This document shows, piece by piece, positions 1 to 5,473 of a stretch of DNA of 19,896 nt (position 1 is its first letter; each line of letters begins with the position of its first letter). Origin of the DNA: an uncultured Lactobacillus sp. (GTDB taxonomy: Bacteria; Bacillota; Bacilli; Lactobacillales; Lactobacillaceae). The DNA lies in NCBI RefSeq assembly GCF_902491705.1, contig NZ_CABUIW010000040.1, forward strand, positions 1 to 19,896, read 5' to 3'. The notes below the pieces were generated by a model that worked only from the letters and a program-made list of their open reading frames with translations, had not been told where the DNA came from and searched no databases. The position numbers were made by a program, and so were the translations under genes.

Positions 1-702
1 TTATCAAACATTTACTTAGATAAGTTTGATAAGGAATTGGAACAAAGAGGTTTGCGCTTCGTCCGTTACGCCGATGACTGCAATATTTTTGTGAAAAGTA
101 AAATGTCCGCAGACCGGGTAATGAAATCAGTCTCGTCATGGCTAGAAAGAAAGTTATTCTTAAAAGTCAACGCCACTAAAACTAAAGTGGTTCGACCAAC
201 TAAGAGCAACTTTCTGGGTTTCACTTTCTTCAAGACTGGAGATAAGTGGCAATGTAAACCTGGCGATGATCGTAAGCAGAAGCTCTACGATAAAATTAAG
301 CTAATCTTGAGCAGGAGAAAAGCAGCCGCTCATCCTTTGTCGTCTGTCTTTACTAAAGTAAACCAAGTAGTCAGAGGGTGGATTAATTATTTCTGTATTG
401 GCGGCATGAAAACTTTTATAACAGAATTTGGTCAATGGTTAAGGCACAAAATTCGGGTAGTCATCGTTAAACAATGGAAAAAGCCAAGACGAATATATAT
501 TAATCTAATGCGTATAAACAAACTGTTTAAGTGCAACTTTACGGATGAGGATATTCATAAAACCGCAAATACCCGACTTGGCTTATACAGAAGAAGTACA
601 GGTCATATAATAAATTATCTGCTTAGTCCTAAAGTATTAGGAATAAAGAAAGCGGATCGCCCAGGTTTGGTCGATCCGCTGGAATACTATTTAACTCGTT
701 AA
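1..702 (+). CDS. ltrA: Group II intron reverse transcriptase/maturase, 5'-truncated by the window edge
   Basis: This is the C-terminal 233 residues of an intron-encoded protein. The frame is open from base 1, so the TTG at 37 is not the true start. The RT active-site motif YADD is encoded at 67-78, preceded by a stretch ending in LRFVR. Downstream come the RT thumb and the maturase X domain, with the typical pattern VRGWINYF near base 370 and WLRHKIR near 437. The protein ends in DPLEYYL, as in many Firmicute maturases, without a zinc-finger or HNH endonuclease domain. Its role is to splice the host intron by binding the unspliced RNA and to copy the intron into DNA during retrohoming. No frameshift or stop interrupts the visible part. 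Confidence 0.92.
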   Translation, partial: LSNIYLDKFDKELEQRGLRFVRYADDCNIFVKSKMSADRVMKSVSSWLERKLFLKVNATKTKVVRPTKSNFLGFTFFKTGDKWQCKPGDDRKQKLYDKIKLILSRRKAAAHPLSSVFTKVNQVVRGWINYFCIGGMKTFITEFGQWLRHKIRVVIVKQWKKPRRIYINLMRINKLFKCNFTDEDIHKTANTRLGLYRRSTGHIINYLLSPKVLGIKKADRPGLVDPLEYYLTR

Positions 703-716
703 AGAAATACAAATGT

Positions 717-785
717 AGCGCCGGATACGGAACCGTACGTCCGGTGCAATGAGAGGGACGAACTAATAAGTTCTTTCTACTCTAT
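717..785 (+). ncRNA. Group II intron domains V and VI
   Basis: Domain V is 717-747. It has the AGC triad at 717-719, a lower helix of about eight pairs (718-725 with 740-747), a two-base CG bulge at 738-739, and a four-pair upper helix (726-729 with 734-737). The loop is GAAC rather than a canonical GNRA. Domain VI is about 752-783. AGAG pairs with CTCT, GAAC (760-763) pairs with GTTC (770-773), and the loop is TAATAA. A779 is left unpaired on the 3' side and is the expected branch point. Together these are the catalytic core and lariat-forming parts of the ribozyme. The assignment is from fold logic by eye. Confidence 0.85.
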
Positions 786-807
786 TACAAAATATATTTT
801 TGAATAG

Positions 808-847
808 ATAAAAAATAAAATAAAAAATTTTTTAGTTTATTTTTTAT
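808..847. repeat. 40-nt near-perfect AT palindrome downstream of the intron
   Basis: The two 20-nt arms, 808-827 and 828-847, are reverse complements with one mismatch (A820 against G835) and no loop. One arm is almost all A and the other almost all T, so an RNA copy would fold into a weak A-U hairpin with a U-rich 3' side. It could act as a poor bidirectional terminator or be a structural AT element at the intron target. It lies 22 bases after the predicted intron end. The rest of 786-1076 is very AT-rich with no ORF of note. A TATAAT at 1008-1013 lacks a convincing -35 box. Confidence 0.6.
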
Positions 848-1076
848 AATACAAACGCAATTTAAAGTATAATCTTTATCTGATTTTTAAGATTTATATT
901 ATATATAATTTATATTATTGAATATTATAATGGCGAAAATGTGTTATTTTATATGCTAGTATAGAAATTCTAAAATACCGGTATGACGGCATTTGTGGCC
1001 TTTACTTTATAATATAGAGTGTTATTATAAAGATGCCGATGGGGATAGAGGCAATAAGGAATTAAAGGTGATAATT

Positions 1077-1196
1077 ATGCTAGATGTATTAGAAAAACAA
1101 GTAAAATCAAACAATATTCATTTCGCAGAGCACAAATTAACAATTAAAGACGCTAAGAATTTACTTGAACAAGATGGCTGGATTATTACCAAGTAA
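1077..1196 (+). CDS. 39-residue hypothetical protein
   Basis: The ATG at 1077 follows the ribosome binding site AAAGGTGAT (about 1064-1072) at a short five-base spacing. The product is a small charged protein with a central KLTIKDAKNLLEQDGWIITK segment, predicted mostly helical. No signal peptide or membrane segment is seen. The same frame is open upstream to a TTG at 993 and would add 28 residues with a protein-like DADGDRG stretch, so this may be the tail of a decayed larger gene. A very strong terminator follows, which supports a real transcript ending here. I do not recognise the family. The AT-rich surroundings and nearby intron suggest an accessory gene. Confidence 0.5.
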   Translation: MLDVLEKQVKSNNIHFAEHKLTIKDAKNLLEQDGWIITK

Positions 1197-1218
1197 TAAT
1201 AAAATATAACTTGAGTTA

Positions 1219-1268
1219 ACCTCATAACTGTTAGACTGGAGGGTCTGATAGTTATGAGGTATTTTTTT
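1219..1268 (+). terminator. Strong rho-independent terminator after the 39-aa ORF
   Basis: An 18-pair stem (1219-1236 with 1243-1260, two G-U wobbles) closes a TGGAGG loop. Seven T follow at 1262-1268. The stem starts 22 bases after the stop codon of the small ORF. It insulates the LytTR gene from upstream transcription. Confidence 0.9.
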
Positions 1269-1285
1269 ACTAAAAATTACCACTC

Positions 1286-1346
1286 ACCGTTAAATATATG
1301 CCGTTTACTGGATTTTTATGATTTTGATGAATGGAGTAAGTATACT
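1286..1346 (+). promoter_or_regulatory. Candidate LytTR operator and promoter of the LytTR-DUF3021 operon
   Basis: Two similar 8-mers, ACCGTTAA (1286-1293) and GCCGTTTA (1300-1307), lie in direct orientation 14 bp apart. They resemble LytTR half-sites, which centre on a GTT core. A good -10 box TATACT (1341-1346) sits downstream. The matching -35 position (1318-1323, ATGATT) is poor, as expected for an activator-dependent promoter. The usual LytTR repeat spacing is about 21-22 bp, so the 14-bp offset counts against this reading. Autoregulation by the gene that follows is an inference. Confidence 0.35.
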
Positions 1347-1376
1347 AATAATCAAATAAAAAAGGAGGGCAGAAAA

Positions 1377-1811
1377 ATGAAGGTTAAACTTAATATCGAT
1401 CCCGGTTTGCCAGAAGAAAAAGCCGAGTTCTGGTTGAAAAAGATGACTGATAAAGTTAGGAAAATTACTAAAGAATTAAAGGAAGAGCAGGACTTTCTGT
1501 GGGGCTATCAAGATGGGGATGCTTATGTAATCAAATTTTCACAGATTTTCGCAATTCAAGTAGAAAATCAAAAGACTCTGATTTGCACAGAGCACGATAG
1601 CTACATTTTTAGAGGTAGATTGTATCAAGTAAAAGAGGTTCTGCCTGGGGAGTTCATTGCAGCTTCTAGAGGGACGATTATTAATTATCATTTCATTGAT
1701 CATCTTGAAGTTATCAGTACAGGAAATATTGATGCAGTATTGAAAAATGGATTACGAATCCAGATTTCGCGTAGGAAAATCAAAGATTTGAAAGAGAGGC
1801 TTGGATTATGA
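1377..1811 (+). CDS. LytTR-domain transcriptional regulator
   Basis: This 144-residue protein has an N-terminal charged helical part (about 10-42) and a C-terminal LytTR DNA-binding domain (about 45-142). Typical features are the strand ending in FAIQVENQKTLICT, a Y.FRGRLYQVKEVLP helix, and a final RIQISRRKIKDLKERL helix. There is no receiver domain, so it is not a classical response regulator. Stand-alone LytTR proteins of this size paired with a membrane protein form LytTR regulatory systems, in which the partner usually restrains the regulator. The start is the ATG at 1377, nine bases after AAAGGAGG (1361-1368). An upstream in-frame ATG at 1254 lies inside the terminator stem and was rejected. 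Its stop overlaps the next start as ATGA, giving translational coupling. Its targets are unknown, possibly its own operon. Confidence 0.88.
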   Translation: MKVKLNIDPGLPEEKAEFWLKKMTDKVRKITKELKEEQDFLWGYQDGDAYVIKFSQIFAIQVENQKTLICTEHDSYIFRGRLYQVKEVLPGEFIAASRGTIINYHFIDHLEVISTGNIDAVLKNGLRIQISRRKIKDLKERLGL

Positions 1812-2236
1812 AAAAAGTAGGGCAATTTTTAGTTAGTGGCTTAATCGGAATTAGTATTGGGATGATTTGGCTAGTAGTAGAAATTTTAGCGTCAATCCAT
1901 TTTGAAGATCTAAAAGGTTCAACAATTTCAGTTTCAGACTTCTTATTTTGGGTCTTAGCATCATTTTTAATTGGTGTGTTCTTTTCTTTAGCAAGATTTG
2001 TCTTTGAGAAAGATCAATGGTCCTTAAGAAAGCAAATTGTAATTAATTTCTTCATTTTTCTGAGTGCATGGGTGGTATTCAACTTCTACCTAAGTGGCTT
2101 CCAATTTGCCGAGATGAATTTTGCAACAATAATTGGAGAATTCATTATCATGTATATCATTGCTTATGGAGCTTATATATTTAACTTATTGAATGAAGTT
2201 AAGCAAATTAATGAAAAACTGAAGAAGAAAAATTAG
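1808..2236 (+). CDS. DUF3021 family four-helix membrane protein, likely partner of the LytTR regulator
   Basis: This 142-residue integral membrane protein has four hydrophobic segments, at about 6-28, 44-66, 76-97 and 105-128. A Lys-rich cytoplasmic tail (LNEVKQINEKLKKKN) looks like a short coiled coil. Its size and its 4-nt overlap with a LytTR gene match the DUF3021 proteins that accompany LytTR regulators across Firmicutes. By analogy with the HdrM/BrsM-type membrane inhibitors of streptococcal LytTR systems, it may hold the regulator inactive until a membrane signal arrives. That role is inferred from context, not from a motif. No ABC transporter follows, although one often does in DUF3021 loci, so this is a minimal version of the module. 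Confidence 0.82.
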   Translation: MKKVGQFLVSGLIGISIGMIWLVVEILASIHFEDLKGSTISVSDFLFWVLASFLIGVFFSLARFVFEKDQWSLRKQIVINFFIFLSAWVVFNFYLSGFQFAEMNFATIIGEFIIMYIIAYGAYIFNLLNEVKQINEKLKKKN

Positions 2237-2258
2237 CAAATGAAATGTTATTTTTTTA

Positions 2259-2287
2259 TTTTCAAATCCCTCTAAACTCTTTATAAT
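2259..2287 (+). promoter_or_regulatory. Promoter of the secreted protein gene
   Basis: TTTTCA (2259-2264) and a perfect TATAAT (2282-2287) are separated by 17 bases. They lie about 50 bases upstream of a strong GGAGGG ribosome binding site. No GTT-core LytTR repeat is visible here, so nothing in the sequence ties this gene to the upstream regulator. Confidence 0.6.
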
Positions 2288-2334
2288 TATAAATTGTAAT
2301 CATATATTTGATTATTTATTTGGAGGGAATACAT

Positions 2335-2883
2335 ATGAAAAAACGTTTTAAATTAGCTACACTTTTTGCTGCAGCTTTGTTTGCTGCAGCTCCAGTTGCA
2401 ACTTTGACTGAAAGTACTGTCTCAGCTGATGCAAGTTCAGACATCATGCAACAATATACTTTTAATGATTCAGGATTTGATTTCAATAACTCTCTAAAAG
2501 TTACTGTTAAAAAGGGTAGAAAATTCAGAACTAGTACATTGAAGAAAGATGCTAAAAATGGTCTCGAACAAGATGTACCAGGAACTGTTTCTAATCAATT
2601 CTTGACTTTGAAGTATAGAGGTACTGCAGGTCAAAAGCTTTACAGAGGCGGTAAACTTTACAAGGGTAAGTACTTGAAGAATGGTTCTTATAAGATTGTT
2701 ACTAACCTTGTATATCAAGTGGTTGCTAAGGATGGCCAATCTCCAGTTTCAACTGGTCCTGCTTACATTAACGGTAAGAAAGTATACGCACAATTCTTAA
2801 CTGGTAACACAAGTGGCGATGAAATCATCGGTATCGTATATCCATTTACTAGCAAGGTAACTGTTAGAACTGCAAAGAAATAA
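2335..2883 (+). CDS. Small basic secreted protein of unknown function
   Basis: This 182-residue protein begins with a clear Sec signal peptide: Lys/Arg-rich start, hydrophobic core of about residues 8-22, and likely cleavage near the SADA at about 31-35. The mature part is about 150 residues, rich in Lys, Gly, Tyr and Thr, and strongly basic. It has beta-prone stretches such as KLYRGGKLYKGKYLKNGSYK and no LPXTG or lipobox. It could bind the cell wall by charge, in the manner of lactobacillar surface proteins, but no SLAP, LysM or enzyme motif is recognisable. The start chosen is the ATG at 2335, preceded by GGAGGG (2322-2327), rather than an upstream start in frame at 2308. It has its own promoter. 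Its place just after the LytTR/DUF3021 pair makes it a possible target or cargo of that system, which is speculative. Confidence 0.8.
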   Translation: MKKRFKLATLFAAALFAAAPVATLTESTVSADASSDIMQQYTFNDSGFDFNNSLKVTVKKGRKFRTSTLKKDAKNGLEQDVPGTVSNQFLTLKYRGTAGQKLYRGGKLYKGKYLKNGSYKIVTNLVYQVVAKDGQSPVSTGPAYINGKKVYAQFLTGNTSGDEIIGIVYPFTSKVTVRTAKK

Positions 2884-2962
2884 GAATAGAAAAATCGATA
2901 ATAAGTAGTATTTAATTATGCCTATTGCACTTCAATTTATTGAAAAGAATTGTAATATTTTG

Positions 2963-2991
2963 TTGACGCACATGGCTTAAGCGAGTATACT
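2963..2991 (+). promoter_or_regulatory. Strong promoter of the infC-rpmI-rplT operon
   Basis: TTGACG (2963-2968) and TATACT (2986-2991) are separated by exactly 17 bases, one mismatch each from the vegetative consensus. Transcription should begin near 2998 and read into the leader attenuator. Confidence 0.88.
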
Positions 2992-2997
2992 ACTAGT

Positions 2998-3135
2998 TGA
3001 GAACAAGAAGAAGCTCCCGCTTCTCGCCTAAGTTAATTAACCTCTGGGCTGATCGATATTTTCTGTTGATTAAAGGCGGGTGATACTTATCCCGCCTTTT
3101 TCTTGTCCTCGAAATTAACACGGAGGTGAACAGTT
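2998..3135 (+). ncRNA. Ribosomal protein L20 leader (attenuator of the infC operon)
   Basis: This 138-nt leader precedes infC-rpmI-rplT, the position of the L20-binding autoregulatory leader of low-GC Gram-positives. An early hairpin pairs AGAAGC (3009-3014) with GCTTCT (3019-3024). A terminator pairs AAAGGCGGG (3072-3080) with CCCGCCTTT (3091-3099) and is followed by T-rich sequence. CCCGC at 3016-3020 can instead pair with GCGGG at 3076-3080, which would break the terminator stem. That alternative gives a plausible antitermination switch. Known biology is that free L20 promotes termination to balance IF3, L35 and L20 output. Only the hairpins are seen directly. Confidence 0.8.
3072..3102 (+). 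terminator. Attenuator terminator in the infC leader
   Basis: A nine-pair stem (3072-3080 with 3091-3099) with a GC-rich core closes a ten-base loop and runs into TTTTT (3097-3101). It lies 34 bases before the infC start and 20 bases before its ribosome binding site, so it can cut the operon off before translation. Confidence 0.85.
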
Positions 3136-3669
3136 ATACCAAGAAGTTTAATCTTAAACGATAGAATTCGCGCTCGCGAAGTTCGTTTAATTGATGAAGA
3201 TGGTAAGCAAATTGGTGTTGTAAACAAGATGGAAGCTTTACGTCGTGCAAGCGATGCTGGTCTTGACCTTGTTTTGATTTCACCAAACGCTAAGCCACCT
3301 GTAGCACGTATCATGGACTACGGTAAGTACCGCTTCGAACAACAAAAGAAGCTTAAGGAATCCCGTAAGAAGTCCAAGACAGTTAGTGTCAAAGAAATTC
3401 GTTTGAGTCCAACAATTGAAGGCAACGACTTCGAAACGAAGTTGAAGCACGTTCGTAAGTTTATTTCTAAAGAAGGAGCTAAGGTTCGTGTATCAATCCG
3501 CTTTAGAGGTCGTGCCATCACTCATAAGGAATTAGGTCAACAAGTACTTGAGAAGATGGCTGAATCCACTTCCGATATTGCTAATGTAATTAGCAAGCCT
3601 AAGATGGAAGGTCGTTCAATGTTCTTAATGCTCGCACCTAAGAGTGAAAAGGACAAAAATAAAAAGTAG
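3136..3669 (+). CDS. infC: Translation initiation factor IF-3, apparent ATA start
   Basis: IF-3 binds the 30S subunit, checks start-codon and initiator-tRNA pairing, and prevents premature 50S joining. The N-terminal domain reads LNDRIRAREVRLID and the C-terminal domain holds KEIRLSPTIEGNDF and VRVSIRFRGR, all family hallmarks. The first ATG in frame is at 3229, far inside the N-domain. Upstream of it the frame runs back to a TGA at 3127. The ribosome binding site GGAGGTG (3122-3128) is followed seven bases later by ATA (3136), giving a 177-residue protein of normal length. A rare start codon fits the known IF-3 feedback, in which the factor discriminates against non-canonical starts on its own mRNA. 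It is the first gene of the operon with rpmI and rplT. Confidence 0.95.
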   Translation: MPRSLILNDRIRAREVRLIDEDGKQIGVVNKMEALRRASDAGLDLVLISPNAKPPVARIMDYGKYRFEQQKKLKESRKKSKTVSVKEIRLSPTIEGNDFETKLKHVRKFISKEGAKVRVSIRFRGRAITHKELGQQVLEKMAESTSDIANVISKPKMEGRSMFLMLAPKSEKDKNKK

Positions 3670-3690
3670 TTAATTGGAGGAAATAGAAAT

Positions 3691-3891
3691 ATGCCAAAGA
3701 TGAAAACACACCGCGCTTCTGCTAAGCGTTTTAAGAGAACTGCAAATGGTGGTTTGAAGCGTCACCACGCATTTACTGGTCACCGTTTCCACGGTAAGAC
3801 TAAGAAGCAACGTCGTCACTTGAGAAAAGCTGCTATGGTTTCAAAGAGTGACATGAAGCGTATCAAGCAAATGGTTGCTCAAATGCACTAA
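3691..3891 (+). CDS. rpmI: 50S ribosomal protein L35
   Basis: This 66-residue, highly basic protein begins MPKMKTHRASAKRFKRT and contains the family signature HRFHGKTKKQRRHLRK. It is a small component of the 50S subunit that contacts 23S rRNA. Length matches the family (about 64-66). The start follows TTGGAGG (3674-3680). It lies 21 bases after infC and 40 before rplT in one operon, and its output should follow the L20-leader attenuator. Confidence 0.97.
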   Translation: MPKMKTHRASAKRFKRTANGGLKRHHAFTGHRFHGKTKKQRRHLRKAAMVSKSDMKRIKQMVAQMH

Positions 3892-3931
3892 TTATTTGTT
3901 CTTGAAAAGACTATAGTAGGAGGAAATTTAA

Positions 3932-4288
3932 ATGCCAAGAGTTAAAGGTGGAACAGTAACACGTAAACGTCGTAAGAAGGTCATGAAGCTTGCCAAGGGT
4001 TACCGTGGCGCAAAGCACATGCAATTTAAGGCTGCAAGCACTCAATTATTCGTTTCATACAAGTACGCATTCCGCGACCGTAGAAGACGTAAGAGCGAAT
4101 TCAGAAAGTTATGGATTGCTCGTATCAACGCAGCTGCAAGACAAAATGATATTTCATATTCTAAGTTAATGCACGGCTTGAAGTTAGCTGGTGTTGACAT
4201 GAACCGTAAGATGTTAGCAGATATTGCTTACAACGATTCAAAGACTTTTGCACAATTAGCAGAAACTGCTAAGAAGGCATTGAACTAA
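3932..4288 (+). CDS. rplT: 50S ribosomal protein L20
   Basis: This 118-residue protein has the standard N-terminal rRNA-binding extension (MPRVKGGTVTRKRRKK) and the globular core with RDRRRRKSEFRKLWI and INAAARQ. It binds 23S rRNA early in 50S assembly and, when free, represses its own operon through the leader RNA. Length is exactly family-typical. The start is preceded by AGGAGG (3919-3924). It is the last gene of the operon, and a bidirectional terminator follows seven bases after its stop codon. Confidence 0.97.
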   Translation: MPRVKGGTVTRKRRKKVMKLAKGYRGAKHMQFKAASTQLFVSYKYAFRDRRRRKSEFRKLWIARINAAARQNDISYSKLMHGLKLAGVDMNRKMLADIAYNDSKTFAQLAETAKKALN

Positions 4289-4295
4289 TAATTCA

Positions 4296-4338
4296 AAAAA
4301 ATAAGAGGCTAGGAAAAAATCCTAACCTCTTATTTTTT
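4296..4338. terminator. Bidirectional terminator between rplT and add
   Basis: AAAAATAAGAGG (4297-4308) pairs with CCTCTTATTTTT (4326-4337). An inner TAGG/CCTA helix follows across one C-A mismatch, and the loop is A-rich. A-tract and T-tract flank both sides, so it can end both rplT and the convergent add transcript. Confidence 0.9.
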
Positions 4339-4339
4339 A

Positions 4340-5332
4340 CTATTTTTGAATTAAAGCTCTTAATCTTATTTTCTCATCAGGTGTAGTGAAGGCAGCGTCA
4401 ACCGCGTTGAGATAGAGTGTTGTTTCTTCTTCTGGCGTTAAATCAGTTTTTGTTTCAAGTAGTTTATATTCATGTGGCAAATTAGTATTTGAAACCGTCA
4501 TATCGTCAGAATTAAGAGTAACTTTCATCCCTTCGTGCAGCAATTTCTTAATTGGATATGAATCAATTTGATCAAATGCCTTGGTGTTCATATTTGAAGT
4601 TGCGCAACATTCAAGGATGATTTGCTTTTTGATAAGCTCTTTTGTTAATACAGGATCTTCTGTGCAACGAATTCCGTGTCCAATTCTTTTAGCACCCATT
4701 GCTAATGCTTGACGAATAGAATCAGGACCATCAGCTTCGCCGGCATGGATTGTGTAAGGCACGCCTAATTCTTTTGCTCGATCAAAGAATGGCTTGTATT
4801 CGATATTAGGAATTGGTCCTTCAGCACCAGCTAAGTCCAGCCCAACGACGCCTTTATTTAAATACTTTTTGGCTAATTCAACAGTTTCTCTGTTTTCTTC
4901 TTGATTATCAGCAAATCGCATTAAGCAGAGAATAAATCCGGCATGTAATTCAGGTTGTGAATCTTGATCATTCAAAAATTGATTTAGTCCATCAATTGCC
5001 GCATTAATGGCATCTTCTTGTGTTAAACCTTTTTTGGTATGGAGCTGCGGTGCAAATCGAATTTCTGTATAGACCAAGCCTTGATTTTTTAATTCAGTTA
5101 ATAGATCATAAACGATCGTTTGAATATCGTGCTTAGTCTGCATTAACTTATTTGGCAGTGCAAATTTTTCTAAAAACTGATCAAGGCTCTTGCAGCTAGA
5201 ATCAACGGATAGTTCCTCACGTAATTCGTCATCACTTAATGCAGGATAATGATGCTCCTGCATTAATTTTTTAACAGTTTCTGCAGGTACCGAACCATCC
5301 AGGTGAAGGTGTAAATCAATAAACTTTCTCAT
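4340..5332 (-). CDS. add: Adenosine deaminase
   Basis: This zinc enzyme hydrolyses adenosine or deoxyadenosine to inosine or deoxyinosine plus ammonia in purine salvage. Its 330 residues match the family. Zinc and catalytic residues are visible: H8 and H10 in DLHLHLDG, H196 and catalytic E199 in TIHAGE, H219 in GHGI, and D276-D277 in LNSDD. The GLDLAGAE strand near 164-171 is also typical. The signature C.TSN appears as CCATSN. It is a monocistronic gene on the minus strand with its own promoter, convergent with rplT and divergent from yqeG. The start is the ATG at 5332, preceded on the minus strand by GAAAGG. Adenine deaminase is a less likely alternative, since the overall motif set fits adenosine deaminase. 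Confidence 0.95.
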   Translation of the reverse strand: MRKFIDLHLHLDGSVPAETVKKLMQEHHYPALSDDELREELSVDSSCKSLDQFLEKFALPNKLMQTKHDIQTIVYDLLTELKNQGLVYTEIRFAPQLHTKKGLTQEDAINAAIDGLNQFLNDQDSQPELHAGFILCLMRFADNQEENRETVELAKKYLNKGVVGLDLAGAEGPIPNIEYKPFFDRAKELGVPYTIHAGEADGPDSIRQALAMGAKRIGHGIRCTEDPVLTKELIKKQIILECCATSNMNTKAFDQIDSYPIKKLLHEGMKVTLNSDDMTVSNTNLPHEYKLLETKTDLTPEEETTLYLNAVDAAFTTPDEKIRLRALIQK

Positions 5333-5381
5333 TCAAATTCCTTTCTGATAAAAATTGATGAAATAGGTTAAATTGTTTAGT

Positions 5382-5409
5382 ATTGTACCACTTATTAATA
5401 AGTTTGAAA
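5382..5409 (-). promoter_or_regulatory. add promoter with a 12-bp palindrome in the spacer
   Basis: Read on the minus strand, TTTCAA (5409-5404) and TACAAT (5387-5382) are 16 bases apart, upstream of add. The perfect palindrome CTTATTAATAAG at 5391-5402 fills the spacer. A protein bound there would block RNA polymerase, so it is a candidate repressor operator. It could also be a chance AT-rich palindrome. Confidence 0.45.
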
Positions 5410-5416
5410 CAAAAAT

Positions 5417-5445
5417 TTCTAATAGAAACACATTTTTGATATTAT
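5417..5445 (+). promoter_or_regulatory. Possible promoter of the yqeG cluster
   Basis: TTCTAA (5417-5422) and TATTAT (5440-5445) are 17 bases apart, 28 bases before the yqeG start. Both boxes deviate from consensus. It is the best candidate in the divergent add-yqeG interval. Confidence 0.35.
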
Positions 5446-5473
5446 AGAGAGTGATAAAAAATGGAGAGTTTAT

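Larger units (their letters stand above)
1..785 (+). mobile_element. Group II intron, 3' portion (5' end lies outside the window)
   Basis: The element enters from the left edge and holds the end of an intron-encoded reverse transcriptase/maturase, followed 14 nt later by RNA domain V and then domain VI. The predicted 3' splice junction is after base 785, because the last intron bases are AT (784-785) and the bulged domain VI adenosine (779) lies six bases before them, as is typical for group II introns. The 5' half (domains I-III and the start of the ORF) is outside the window, so mobility and intactness cannot be judged. The encoded protein ends soon after its maturase domain with no HNH endonuclease motif, which suits an endonuclease-lacking class. 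The exact class is not assigned here. Confidence 0.88.

Noticed and set aside
1254..1376. Upstream extension of the LytTR gene from the ATG at 1254
   Set aside because: That ATG lies inside the 3' arm of the terminator stem and has no usable ribosome binding site. The ATG at 1377 has AAAGGAGG at good spacing and starts the conserved protein.
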